Shown here in pieces: positions 35,835 through 44,065 of a stretch of DNA of 64,000 bases; positions within the stretch are counted from its first letter, which is position 1; every line of letters starts with the position of its first letter. The position numbers and the translations under genes were made by a program. The DNA comes from an uncultured bacterium (GTDB taxonomy: Bacteria; Cyanobacteriota; Vampirovibrionia; Gastranaerophilales; Gastranaerophilaceae). Under the pieces are notes generated by a model, which was not told the origin of the DNA, searched no databases, and saw only the letters and a list, made by a program, of their open reading frames with translations. The stretch spans positions 3,307 to 67,306 of the forward strand of contig URXT01000009.1 of the NCBI GenBank assembly GCA_900551915.1, given 5' to 3'.

Positions 35835-36503
35835 CTATCTGGGCAGATTTTTGAAATAATCTTTGTCTGTAAGAGCTTTAATTGTACAACCAAGACCGTT
35901 GTTAGAATAAGCAGAATTTCCGGGTATACAACCTTTGGTTTCTGATACATAGCTGTTTGGTTCACCAAAAGGCAAAAGCTGTCCTTTTTTATCTAAATAA
36001 AATCCGAAAAAATCATATCCATACTTATTAGGCTTATTGTCAACACTATTAATATCAATTGCGATAAAGATTTCAGGGAATTTTAACCCATGACCAGTGT
36101 CCAAAAATACCGTAGCGCTGCCATCGGAAGTATAAAAGGCGTAGTCATTAAAAATCCCATTAGTAGCTCCACCACCAAAATTTTTATATGTTTGCTTTAA
36201 CCAAGACGAAATTTCCGAAGTGCCCCAGCGTCCAACACCCACTGTTTTTGAGGTTCCTATATATGATTTTAACAACTTTCCGAATTCAGCATACTGTTTT
36301 TGCTCCAATGATGCAACTCCACCATATTCTTGTTCAATAATAAGTTGAATTGAAGAAGATAGCATTGAATATGATTTTTTGAAACGACTTTCCAGTTCTT
36401 TATTACGAATATCTCTAAAAACACCTGGCAATGTCATTGCGGCTACTATTCCTATAATTCCCAGAGTTATCAAAACTTCTGCCAATGTAAGAGCTTTTTT
36501 CAT
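35835..36503 (-). CDS. Pilin-like protein with short leader and divergent XRE regulator
   Basis: A 222-aa prepilin-like protein: [18 protein letters not shown] (Leu rather than Phe at +1, Glu at +5), then a globular domain with D-I-N-S-V-D-N-K-P-N-K-Y-G-Y-D-F-F-G-F and the KDYFKNLPR end shared with the 19446 and 50735 genes. Two cysteines (GCIPG, GCTIK) could form a disulfide. No poly-G tract. The 38-bp spacer to the divergent XRE gene holds a 16-bp inverted repeat close to the presumed promoters. Confidence 0.85.
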   Translation of the reverse strand: MKKALTLAEVLITLGIIGIVAAMTLPGVFRDIRNKELESRFKKSYSMLSSSIQLIIEQEYGGVASLEQKQYAEFGKLLKSYIGTSKTVGVGRWGTSEISSWLKQTYKNFGGGATNGIFNDYAFYTSDGSATVFLDTGHGLKFPEIFIAIDINSVDNKPNKYGYDFFGFYLDKKGQLLPFGEPNSYVSETKGCIPGNSAYSNNGLGCTIKALTDKDYFKNLPR

Positions 36504-36517
36504 TTACATCCCTCTTT

Positions 36518-36533
36518 TGTGTATACATACACA
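36518..36533. promoter_or_regulatory. Inverted repeat between pilin and XRE gene (candidate operator)
   Basis: TGTGTAT-AC-ATACACA: perfect 7-bp arms with a 2-nt centre, 15 bp upstream of the pilin ATG and 9 bp upstream of the regulator ATG. It fits XRE dimer binding and control of both genes. Confidence 0.65.
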
Positions 36534-36541
36534 ATCATAAC

Positions 36542-36850
36542 ATGAAGTCTTATTATTATGTATGTATGCAATACAAAAGCAATAAAACTTTACAACTAAG
36601 TAAAAAATATGGAGAATTAATTAACAAACTTCGCACGAAATCAAACATTAAGTTGCATAAGTCAAGATTACAGTTTTGTTATGAATATGAGCTCGATCCA
36701 GGAAATTTATCCAGAATTGAACACGGCCTCATTGACCCAAAACTATCAATGCTCTGGAGAATTGCAGAAGCTCTCGAAATGCCGCTTTCCGAAATCATTA
36801 AAAGTTTGGAAAACGAACTCGGTGACGATTTTCACATCACCGAGCAGTAA
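36542..36850 (+). CDS. XRE-family transcriptional regulator divergent from a pilin gene
   Basis: Up to 102 aa (starting at 36542; a second ATG at 36566 is equally possible, neither has a clear ribosome site). The HTH shows FCYEYELDPGNLSRIEHGLIDPKLSMLWRIAEALEMPLSEII, a standard Cro/CI fold. It is homologous to the regulator at 50365 (shared YEY[ED][LI], TLW/MLW, A-L/A-F, M-x-[LF]-SE-[IF]I, and a following E-x-x-L segment). Both are divergent from pilin genes. Likely a local repressor or switch. Confidence 0.8.
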   Translation: MKSYYYVCMQYKSNKTLQLSKKYGELINKLRTKSNIKLHKSRLQFCYEYELDPGNLSRIEHGLIDPKLSMLWRIAEALEMPLSEIIKSLENELGDDFHITEQ

Positions 36851-36920
36851 ATTATTTATTTAACCCTCTTAATATTTAAAGTTTACATAATAAAAACACG
36901 ACACTGGCTATGTAATAACT

Positions 36921-37020
36921 TTAACGCACTACGGAATATGCGTTACTCCTACACTTATTCTATTTGCTCAAATTTTATTTTCAATAACTTAGAGGATAAT
37001 TTAATAATTGTTTACCAAGG
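36921..37020 (-). repeat. 3' flanking repeat of pilin C (copy 2)
   Basis: Minus-strand hairpin AACGCA-TATTCCGTAG-TGCGTT and the GGATAATTTAATAATTG block, matching copy 1 at 35735-35834 with point differences. It may work as a 3' UTR or terminator; the T run after the stem is poor. Confidence 0.65.
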
Positions 37021-37910
37021 ATAATTATAAGGGATTTCCCACCCATTACGCATTATTAATTCACCGCAATTAAAACCCGAATATTCTGGAGAGGTTTTAA
37101 TACAACCATAATTTGTAGGTTTTACAAGTTCTTCATCTTTTAAATAATGTCCCCAAAATTTTATTCTATAATTTTTACGATTATTAATATTCGGATATCC
37201 ATAAATATCGAATACAAAAACATCATATCCGATTTGATTTGGCTTTTGATGTCCGTTTATATCTACATACATCCAGAAATACTTATTTGGCGAATTTGAA
37301 TGTAAAAATATATACATACCATCATTTGTCTTTACCAGATAATTATTTTGATATAAATTTGATGCTGAATTCCCGTTTAATTGCCTTACTCTATAATTTT
37401 CCTGAGTAAAACAGTTGCTTGTATTACACTCTTTTGCATCTTTTAAGTATGGTAAGTAATATTTTCTAAAAAACTTAATTGTATCATCAGAGTAAGGTTG
37501 TTTTGGAAAATCCCAATAATACATATCACCGTTTTCATACTCAGAAAGATTTGCAGCATTTGTAATCACAGAATAAAACTTTTTTAATTTTTCTGCAGTA
37601 ACTTTTTTCTGGTATTTACCAATTACAGATGGCAGAGTAATCGCAGCTACTATTCCTATAATACCCAAAGTAATCAGGACTTCCGCCATTGTAAATGCAT
37701 ATTTTTTCTTATTCGTTATCGTGCAATGTGTAAAACTCCGCACTTCACCTATAAATCTTGTCATTAAGCTCATTTTCTTAAAACATAATATATTTGTCAT
37801 ATCATCATATTTTTGAGCTTTTAACAACGGATTTATTTCAAAACCATTCAGGAGCGTATTCTGCGGGTGCCCCCCCCCCCTGGAAATCCAATCATAGTTT
37901 GCTTTTTCAT
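37012..37910 (-). pseudogene. Pilin-like gene shifted out of frame at a poly-G tract (pilin C, phase OFF)
   Basis: An ATG at 37910 (GGAG 7 nt upstream) opens M-K-K-Q-T-M-I-G-F-P followed by 11 G. With 11 G the frame stops after GGGG-T-R-R-I-R-S. With 12 (or 9) G it continues through a ~77-aa leader to [19 protein letters not shown] and an intact body ending at 37012 (D-I-N-G-H-Q-K-P-N-Q-I-G-Y-D-V-F-V-F). With 10 G the peptide would be A-P-A-E-Y-A-P-E-W-F then stop, which matches pilin A's leader better. So which tract length is ON is not certain. Internal starts in the leader (e.g. before TNILCF) lack clear ribosome sites. Typed as pseudogene only for its present frame. Confidence 0.75.
37870..37880 (-). 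repeat. Poly-G tract (11 G on coding strand) in pilin C leader
   Basis: Eleven C on the + strand. The ATG-to-stop span is 899 nt, one short of a multiple of three. The ~30 nt just after the tract match those after pilin A's tract (both have CGCTCCTG at the same distance), so the leaders share ancestry. Confidence 0.9.
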
Positions 37911-37973
37911 ACTAGCACTCCTTTAAATTAATTAACATTTTCAGCCTGTCTTCAATTTGTATTTGTTTCAATA

Positions 37974-39527
37974 TTACACTTCAACTTTAGGTTGTTTTAT
38001 AACTCTTTGAGCTTTTTGTTTTTCTTCAAGTCTTTTCTGTTCATAGCCGTAGCCTGCATAAATTGCAAGACCAATTAAAAGCCACAACGGGAAGTATAAA
38101 GATGATGTTGTCAAAAATTTCATTGAATAAACCATCAGCCCGCCGCATGTAATAATACCAAGCACCGGAAATACCGGAGAAAATGGAACTTTGAACGGAC
38201 GCGGTCTGTCAGGATCTGTTTTTCTAAGAATTAATACTGCAATACATATAACAATAAACGATGTAAACGTACCAAAATTACAAAGTTCAGCCGAAATGTT
38301 CAAATCCATAAACAGTGAACACAAAATTACTATAATCCCGCTTATCCAGGTCAAAACGTGCGGAGTCCTGAACTTTTTGTGGATTAATCTTAAAGATTTA
38401 GGCAAAAACCTGTCACGGCTCATTGCATATAAAATACGCGTTGTACCAAGCTGATAAATTAATAAGACTGATGTTAACCCGCAAAGTGCGCCGACTGAAA
38501 TTAATCCTGCAAACCAATCTTTTCCTATAAATCTCATAGCATGCGCAATCGGAGCCTGAGTATCAATATGCCCGAACGGAACTGTTCCGGTTAAAACAAG
38601 CGCAACACCTATATATAAAACAGTACATATGAACAAAGTACCCAAAATTCCAATCGGCAAATCACGCTGTGGATTTTCGGTTTCTTCGGCGGTTGTTGAG
38701 ATTGCGTCAAATCCGATATATGCAAAGAAAATCAAAAACGCCCCCATAAACACGCCGCTAAAGCCATTCGGCGCAAATGGCACCCAGTTTTCAGGCTTGA
38801 CATAAAATGCTCCCACCAGAATAAAAGAAGTTATGATTAACAGATTTACGCCGACCATGATACTTGCAAATCTTGTGGATTCTTTCACGCCTTTAATTAA
38901 AAGCATTGTCAGAACAAGCACAATTGCCATTGCCGGCAAATTCATTGCAACTGGTATATGTCCGAAAAGATAAGGGATTTTATCGTGAATATCCATGCCA
39001 TATTTGTCGCAAATTGCAGCAATAGAACGGTAATCCATTCTCAGCCAAATCGGGAATTGAACAATAAAATCCGGAAGAATATGTTTAAAACCTTTTAAAA
39101 GCTGTGTAAAATATCCGGTCCATGCGCTTGCAACCGTTATATTTCCGATTGCATATTCCAGCATCAAAATCCAGCCGACCATCCACGCCATAAATTCACC
39201 CATTGTTGCATATGTATATGTGTAAGCACTTCCTGCAACCGGAATCATCGCAGCTATTTCACTATAACAGAGCGCTGAAAAAATACAGGCAATAACTGCC
39301 AAAATCATTGAAATTATAATTGCCGGACCTGCACCAACACCTTCAGGACCGCCCTGAATTGCGCTTCCTACAATCGTGAAAATTCCGGTGCCGACAACTG
39401 CGCCAATTCCGATTACAATTAAATCGAAAACATTCAAGGTCTTTTTCAATTCTGACTTTTTGCTTGTTGCAATAAGTTCGTCAGGGCTTTTTTTCTTTAA
39501 TGCGTTTGTAATTATATTTTTAATCAT
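37974..39527 (-). CDS. APC-superfamily amino-acid permease
   Basis: A 517-aa membrane protein with about 12 helices of the cationic amino-acid transporter (CAT/YfnA) type. Diagnostic segments are IGIGAVVGTGIFTIVG in helix 1, SALCYSEIAAMIPVAGSAYTYTYATMGEF in helices 2-3, FFAYIGFDAISTTAEETENPQRDLPIGI in helix 6-7, and RILYAMSRDRFLP. The substrate is probably an amino acid taken up by proton symport or exchange. A close paralogue (39598) lies immediately upstream; the pair and glyQ form a leftward run. Confidence 0.9.
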   Translation of the reverse strand: MIKNIITNALKKKSPDELIATSKKSELKKTLNVFDLIVIGIGAVVGTGIFTIVGSAIQGGPEGVGAGPAIIISMILAVIACIFSALCYSEIAAMIPVAGSAYTYTYATMGEFMAWMVGWILMLEYAIGNITVASAWTGYFTQLLKGFKHILPDFIVQFPIWLRMDYRSIAAICDKYGMDIHDKIPYLFGHIPVAMNLPAMAIVLVLTMLLIKGVKESTRFASIMVGVNLLIITSFILVGAFYVKPENWVPFAPNGFSGVFMGAFLIFFAYIGFDAISTTAEETENPQRDLPIGILGTLFICTVLYIGVALVLTGTVPFGHIDTQAPIAHAMRFIGKDWFAGLISVGALCGLTSVLLIYQLGTTRILYAMSRDRFLPKSLRLIHKKFRTPHVLTWISGIIVILCSLFMDLNISAELCNFGTFTSFIVICIAVLILRKTDPDRPRPFKVPFSPVFPVLGIITCGGLMVYSMKFLTTSSLYFPLWLLIGLAIYAGYGYEQKRLEEKQKAQRVIKQPKVEV

Positions 39528-39597
39528 TTTCTTTTTCCAATTTTACTATCTTATAAATTCGGCAGGCTTTTGAGCCGCGGAGACAACTGCCGCTTAA

Positions 39598-41196
39598 CTA
39601 TTTTTGAAGTTCAAGACGGCGCTGTTCAACTTTTTCTTTATGAATTTCGTTTTCTTTATAACGATTTTTTCTATATCCGTAAAAGAAGTATATGAAGGCT
39701 CCAATCCCGAGCCAAAGCGGGAAAAGAAGTGCTGAAGTTGTTAAAAACTTCATTGAATATACCATCAAACCGCCGCAGCAAAGAATTCCGAGAATCGGAG
39801 TTACCGGCGCAAAAGGCACCTTAAATGGACGCGGTCTGTCAGGATCTGTTTTACGCAGAATCAAGACTGCAACACATACAATAATAAATGAGGTGAATGT
39901 TCCAAAGTTGCAGAGTTCTGCTGCGACATTCAAATCAAGTGTAAGCACACCGACAACTGAAAGCAAAGCAACTGTCCATGTCAAAACATGCGGGGTGTGG
40001 AATTTCGGATGTAATTTCTGAAATCTTTTTGAAATAAAATTATCACGGCTCATCGCATACAGAATTCTTGTTGCAGCCATCTGCAACACCAGAAGTACAG
40101 AGGTTAAACCTGCAAGAGAGCCGATTGAAATTAATCCTGCCGCCCAATTTTGGTGAGCAATTGTTGTCATTGCATAAGCCATCGGAGCCTTCAAAAATCC
40201 TGCAGGAACTACACCCTGTGTTGCCTGCATACCGGTCATTACAAGCGCAACAAGCACGTAAACAATTGTTGTAATTATTAAAGAACCGATAATACCAATC
40301 GGCAAATCTTTTTGTGGGTTTTTACATTCCTCGGCCGCAGTTGCAAGAGCATCAAAGCCGATATATGCAAAGAAAATTATAAACGCGCCCATGAAAATTC
40401 CTTCAAACCCGTTCGGAGCAAAAGGCGTCCAATTCTCAGGCTTAATAAAGAATGCTCCGGCAATTACAAATAATGCTATTACGCCGATTTTAACAGCAAC
40501 CATTACAGCTGCCATTTTTGTTGAATCTTTTGTTCCGCGTATCAAAACCAGTGTCATTGCAAGAATTATCGCAATTGCAGGAATGTTTATACAAATCGGC
40601 ATGCCAAATATTGTGGGAATAACCGAATGAGGGTCAACACCGCTGTCTAAAAGAATTTTTGTTGCTGATTTAACATCATTAACCAAATAAACCGGAGGAT
40701 TTGCAATCCATGCCGGAAGATATTTTGAAAAACCCTGCAGGAATTGTATAAAGTGATTTGACCAGGCACATGCAACCGCAATAAATCCGATTGCATATTC
40801 AAGCATCAAAACCCAGCCAACCATCCATGCGGCAAATTCACCAAGTGTAGCAAATGTATAAATATAAGCGCCGCCCGACACTGGAATCATTGTCGCAAAT
40901 TCACTGTAACAAAGCGCTGAAAACACACAACACACAGCGGCCAGAACCATTGATACCGTTAATGCAGGCCCTGCGCCAACGCTTTCCGGACCGCCGGCAG
41001 CTGCAATACCGACTATAGCGAAAATTCCGCTTCCGATAATTGCACCAATGCCTAATATTATCAAATCCCAAACGCCAAGAGTTTTTTCTAAGCCGTCAGC
41101 CTTTGCTGCTTCAAGCATCTCATCGGGGTTTTTAATTCTAATTAATCTTTGAATAAAGTTTTTTGATAAAGTTGGACGTTCAAATCTAGTTGCCAT
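39598..41196 (-). CDS. APC-superfamily amino-acid permease, paralogue
   Basis: A 532-aa protein colinear with the 37974 permease: IGIGAIIGSGIFAIVG, CYSEFATMIPVSGGAYIYTFATLGEF, FFAYIGFDALATAAEECKNPQKDLPIGI and RILYAMSRDNFIS. The two share long identical stretches in the C-terminal half (AELCNFGTFTSFI, RKTDPDRPRPFKVPF), so this is a tandem duplication with diverged substrate loops. It starts 14 bp after glyQ. The 70-bp gap to the next permease has a CGGCAG/CTGCCG inverted repeat without a T run. Confidence 0.9.
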   Translation of the reverse strand: MATRFERPTLSKNFIQRLIRIKNPDEMLEAAKADGLEKTLGVWDLIILGIGAIIGSGIFAIVGIAAAGGPESVGAGPALTVSMVLAAVCCVFSALCYSEFATMIPVSGGAYIYTFATLGEFAAWMVGWVLMLEYAIGFIAVACAWSNHFIQFLQGFSKYLPAWIANPPVYLVNDVKSATKILLDSGVDPHSVIPTIFGMPICINIPAIAIILAMTLVLIRGTKDSTKMAAVMVAVKIGVIALFVIAGAFFIKPENWTPFAPNGFEGIFMGAFIIFFAYIGFDALATAAEECKNPQKDLPIGIIGSLIITTIVYVLVALVMTGMQATQGVVPAGFLKAPMAYAMTTIAHQNWAAGLISIGSLAGLTSVLLVLQMAATRILYAMSRDNFISKRFQKLHPKFHTPHVLTWTVALLSVVGVLTLDLNVAAELCNFGTFTSFIIVCVAVLILRKTDPDRPRPFKVPFAPVTPILGILCCGGLMVYSMKFLTTSALLFPLWLGIGAFIYFFYGYRKNRYKENEIHKEKVEQRRLELQK

Positions 41197-41210
41197 TAAA
41201 TATCCTTATT

Positions 41211-42083
41211 TTATTTACAAAGAGGGAAGCCGAGTTCTTCTCTTTGAGCTACATACAATTTTGCAACAGCAGAAGCCATTGTTCTAACTCTGTTTATAAA
41301 GTTAATTCTTTCATCCTTGCTTATTACTCCGCGCGCATCCAGTAAGTTGAAGGTATGCGAACATTTTAAAACATAATCATAAGCAGGAAGCACAAGTTTT
41401 GCGCTAACACAATTATCGACTTCTTTCTGGTAGAGGTCAAACATTGTAAACAGGCTTTTGGCGTCTGAAACTTCGAAATTATATTTAGACTGCTCAATTT
41501 CATTTTGTAGGAAGATTTCGCCGTATTTAAGTTTGTCATTCCACATAATGTCATAAACAGAAGCTTTATCCTGTAAATACATTGCAATACGTTCAAGCCC
41601 GTAAGTCAGCTCAAGGGCAACGGGTTTAACTTCCAAACCGCCAACCTGTTGAAAATATGTGAACTGGGTAATTTCCATGCCGTCAAGCCAAACCTCCCAG
41701 CCTACACCTGCAGCGCCTAAAGTCGGAGATTCCCAATTGTCTTCAACAAATCTTACGTCATGCTCTTTTAAGTTTATGCCCATAGCCTCCAAACTTTTCA
41801 AGTAAAGCTCCTGAGCGTTGTCGGGAGAAGGTTTCAAAATAACCTGAAACTGATAATAATGCCCGAGCCTGTTTGGATTTTCACCGTATCTTGCATCGGT
41901 AGGTCTTCTGCATGGTTCAATCATTGCAGTATTCCATGGCTCCGGCCCCAAAGAACGCAAAAAGGTTGCCGGGTTCATTGTAGAAGCACCTTTTTCAATA
42001 TCATAGGGCTGTTGAATTATGCAGCCGTAATCCGACCAAAATTTTTGTAAATTAAAAACCAATTCTTGAAAGTTTAAAGCCAT
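41211..42083 (-). CDS. glyQ: Glycyl-tRNA synthetase alpha subunit
   Basis: A 290-aa catalytic subunit of the bacterial (alpha-beta)2 glycyl-tRNA synthetase. Class II motifs and family marks are present: [49 protein letters not shown] segment ([11 protein letters not shown]), [39 protein letters not shown] and [15 protein letters not shown]. The beta subunit (glyS) is not adjacent: the next gene on this strand is an amino-acid permease 14 bp away. Confidence 0.96.
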   Translation of the reverse strand: MALNFQELVFNLQKFWSDYGCIIQQPYDIEKGASTMNPATFLRSLGPEPWNTAMIEPCRRPTDARYGENPNRLGHYYQFQVILKPSPDNAQELYLKSLEAMGINLKEHDVRFVEDNWESPTLGAAGVGWEVWLDGMEITQFTYFQQVGGLEVKPVALELTYGLERIAMYLQDKASVYDIMWNDKLKYGEIFLQNEIEQSKYNFEVSDAKSLFTMFDLYQKEVDNCVSAKLVLPAYDYVLKCSHTFNLLDARGVISKDERINFINRVRTMASAVAKLYVAQREELGFPLCK

Positions 42084-42262
42084 AACACATCCATTATTGT
42101 ACTATTTACACTCATTTACAGGCACAAGCCGGAACTTTTGCGGCGCGTGCTTTTTTCATACTACGACCAACATAGCAAAATTGCAAATTTTATGTTTACA
42201 AATATTAAGTGGGACAATTTTGGGCAGAGGGTTGAAGTGTTTTCGGGGGGAAAAGTTAAATT

Positions 42263-42600
42263 AGTGAAAAGTGAGAAGTGAAAGGTGAAAAGTCCTTTAC
42301 GTTTTTTGGTGTGGAAGGCAATAAGGCACTAAGTTCTTTTCAATATGAATATTTGTAAAATGCTGTGGGTTTAACATTAAGGTAAAGGCCTTCTCACTTC
42401 TCTACCCCTCACCCGCATTTGTACGGCTCGCTCAAACTCGCCTACAACTGCTCCCTCAGCTATGCATACAGGCTCACTCATCCTCACTTTGTTGTGGTGG
42501 TTCGCTTTGCATCCCGCAAGGGGCGAGGGAATGCTACTCTCTTTTCACTTAACAAAACGTAACGGACTGCTCACAGTTCACTGTTCACTCTTCACTTTTT
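42263..42600. repeat. Nested inverted-repeat element in a 548-bp gene-free gap
   Basis: The gap 42084-42631 has no credible gene. Its right part is bounded by inverted arms made of GTGAA-rich units: left AGTGAAAAGTGAGAAGTGAA (from 42263) and right TTCACTGTTCACTCTTCACT (to 42598). Inside is a second inverted pair, GTGAAAAGTCCTTTAC (42285-42300) with GTAAAGGCCTTCTCAC (42382-42397), and a third pair CCCCTCACCC / GGGGCGAGGG. Base composition is richer in GC than the flanks. It looks like a non-autonomous mobile or REP-like palindromic element. Confidence 0.55.
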
Positions 42601-42631
42601 CCATGCTATTTTTAAGAAAAAAGGAGAAAAC

Positions 42632-43150
42632 ATGGCTGATAAAATAATTATATTTTCAGGCAAACAGTATTCAGGCAAAGACACAGCCGCAAAAATTATG
42701 CTTGAACAAATGCCAAATTTTAAACGCTGCGCAATGGGTGATATTATAAAAATAACTTACGGAAAAGAAAAAAATCTTTTCTATGAAGAAATCGAAAAAA
42801 ATAAAGCTGCTTATAGACAGGATTTAATAAACTTGGGGAATTGGGGGCGCTCACAGGACCCTGATTACTGGTTAAAAAAAATTCTTGAACAGGACGGGGA
42901 TATAATTGTCACAGATGTGCGCGTTGCTCATGAATATGAAACCTTTAAAAATGCCGGAGCAATCACGATAAGAGTTGAAGCTACCCGTGAAACACGAGCA
43001 GGACGCGGCGAATTAATAGGTGAAGAAGATGTAACGGAAACCGGTTTGGATAATATAAAAGACTGGGATTACATTATTGATAACAACGGCGATTATGAAA
43101 ATTTAAAAATTCAGGTAGAAAATATAATAAAAAAAATCTCTCGGGGGTAA
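42632..43150 (+). CDS. P-loop small-molecule kinase resembling animal-type phosphomevalonate kinase / dNMP kinase
   Basis: A 172-aa P-loop kinase: Walker A FSGKQYSGKDTA (residues 8-19), LID/substrate elements YRQDLINLGNWGRSQDPDYW, then VTDVRVAHEYETFKNAG and a C-terminal TGLDNIKDWDYIIDNNG. From memory, human phosphomevalonate kinase has FSGKRKSGKD, FRKDMIRWGEEKRQADP, SDTRR...WF and CGLDNFGDFDWVIENHG in the same order. Phage-type dNMP kinases share this fold, so either phosphomevalonate or a deoxynucleotide may be the substrate. GGAG lies 6 nt before the ATG. Monocistronic, beside a repeat element. Confidence 0.75.
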   Translation: MADKIIIFSGKQYSGKDTAAKIMLEQMPNFKRCAMGDIIKITYGKEKNLFYEEIEKNKAAYRQDLINLGNWGRSQDPDYWLKKILEQDGDIIVTDVRVAHEYETFKNAGAITIRVEATRETRAGRGELIGEEDVTETGLDNIKDWDYIIDNNGDYENLKIQVENIIKKISRG

Positions 43151-43166
43151 ACGAGAGATTTTTTAT
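43135..43166. terminator. Terminator shared by the kinase and the LuxR-type regulator
   Basis: Stem AATCTCTCG / CGAGAGATT with an 8-nt loop that includes the kinase stop codon, followed by TTTTTATTTTT. Confidence 0.85.
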
Positions 43167-43168
43167 TT

Positions 43169-43873
43169 TTACACCATGCCCTCTTTAACAGCTTTGACCG
43201 CAGCTTGAACTCTGTCATTTACGCACATTTTCTGTAAAATAGAACAGACATGAGCTTTTGCGGTATGAACGCTTACAATAAGTTCTTTTGCAATTTCAGT
43301 ATTACTTTTCCCTGTCACAAGATGCTTGAGAACTTCATATTCACGTTCAGTGAGCGGAACTCTTCCTTCGCCATGCGACTTACTAGGTAAAAAGCCGATA
43401 TTATCAACTTTCGGGAAGGCATTCAGAGCCATTTGCGCAACCACGGGATCAATCCAGCAAACTCCGGCTGAAACATCACGGACGACATCTGCTAACTTTT
43501 GCGGATCAATATCCTTTAAACAATAAGCGCTCGCACCGGAACTCAATGCTGCAATAACTTCTTCTTCCCTGTCATGTGAGGTAAGAGCAATAATTTTTAT
43601 TTCCGGAGCAAATTCCTTGACTTTAACCATTGCTTCAATACCATTCATGCCCGGAAGTCCCAAATCCATCAAAACAACATCGGGTTTGTGTTTTTCAATA
43701 AGTTTAATGCCTTCAATAGCATCTTCACTTTCTGCCACAACTTCCATATCCGGATTTTCATTCAACGCGCAGCGAAGCCCGACTCTTGTTAATTTGAAAT
43801 CCTCAACAATAATGATATTGAGAACTTTTTGCTCACTCATGCAGAGTTCGGAACTTTGAAGATTTTGTACCAT
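43169..43873 (-). CDS. NarL/LuxR-family response regulator
   Basis: A 234-aa two-component regulator. Receiver domain residues ~16-135: acidic pair ED (24-25), phospho-acceptor D70 in VVLMDLGLPG, Thr in IALTSHD, Lys in CLKDIDP, all intact. The C-terminal LuxR HTH is PLTEREYEVLKHLVTGKSNTEIAKELIVSVHTAKAHVCSIL. The first ATG (43873, AGAGGTG upstream) is used; a start at MSEQ 11 codons later is possible. No histidine kinase lies nearby, so it is an orphan by location. Confidence 0.9.
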   Translation of the reverse strand: MVQNLQSSELCMSEQKVLNIIIVEDFKLTRVGLRCALNENPDMEVVAESEDAIEGIKLIEKHKPDVVLMDLGLPGMNGIEAMVKVKEFAPEIKIIALTSHDREEEVIAALSSGASAYCLKDIDPQKLADVVRDVSAGVCWIDPVVAQMALNAFPKVDNIGFLPSKSHGEGRVPLTEREYEVLKHLVTGKSNTEIAKELIVSVHTAKAHVCSILQKMCVNDRVQAAVKAVKEGMV

Positions 43874-44026
43874 TTTTCACCTCTCTTTTTAATAAACTTT
43901 TAAATTAACTTTTCAGATGTCGACATGACTATTAAAGGATAGCTTTATGAATTAATCCATTACCCTATCAGCTAATATTGTATAAAGTACAATTAATATT
44001 TTTTTACAGAAGATTTTTTTAAATTG

Positions 44027-44035
44027 TGCTATAAT
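44027..44035 (+). promoter_or_regulatory. Extended -10 promoter for the GH13 gene
   Basis: TGCTATAAT with TATAAT at 44030-44035, 31 bp before the chosen ATG. It supports the start at 44066, since upstream in-frame codons lie in the promoter itself. Confidence 0.6.
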
Positions 44036-44065
44036 CCTTTAGTAATGGAAGAAGGGAGTGTCGAA

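Noticed and set aside
39556..39597. CGGCAG / CTGCCG inverted repeat between the two permease genes
   Set aside because: No T run and no recognisable riboswitch core; kept only as a remark in the permease entry.
42462..42647. Short open frame of 61 codons in the repeat-rich gap
   Set aside because: It lies on the palindromic element, has no ribosome site, and overlaps the start of the kinase gene. Composition follows the repeat.
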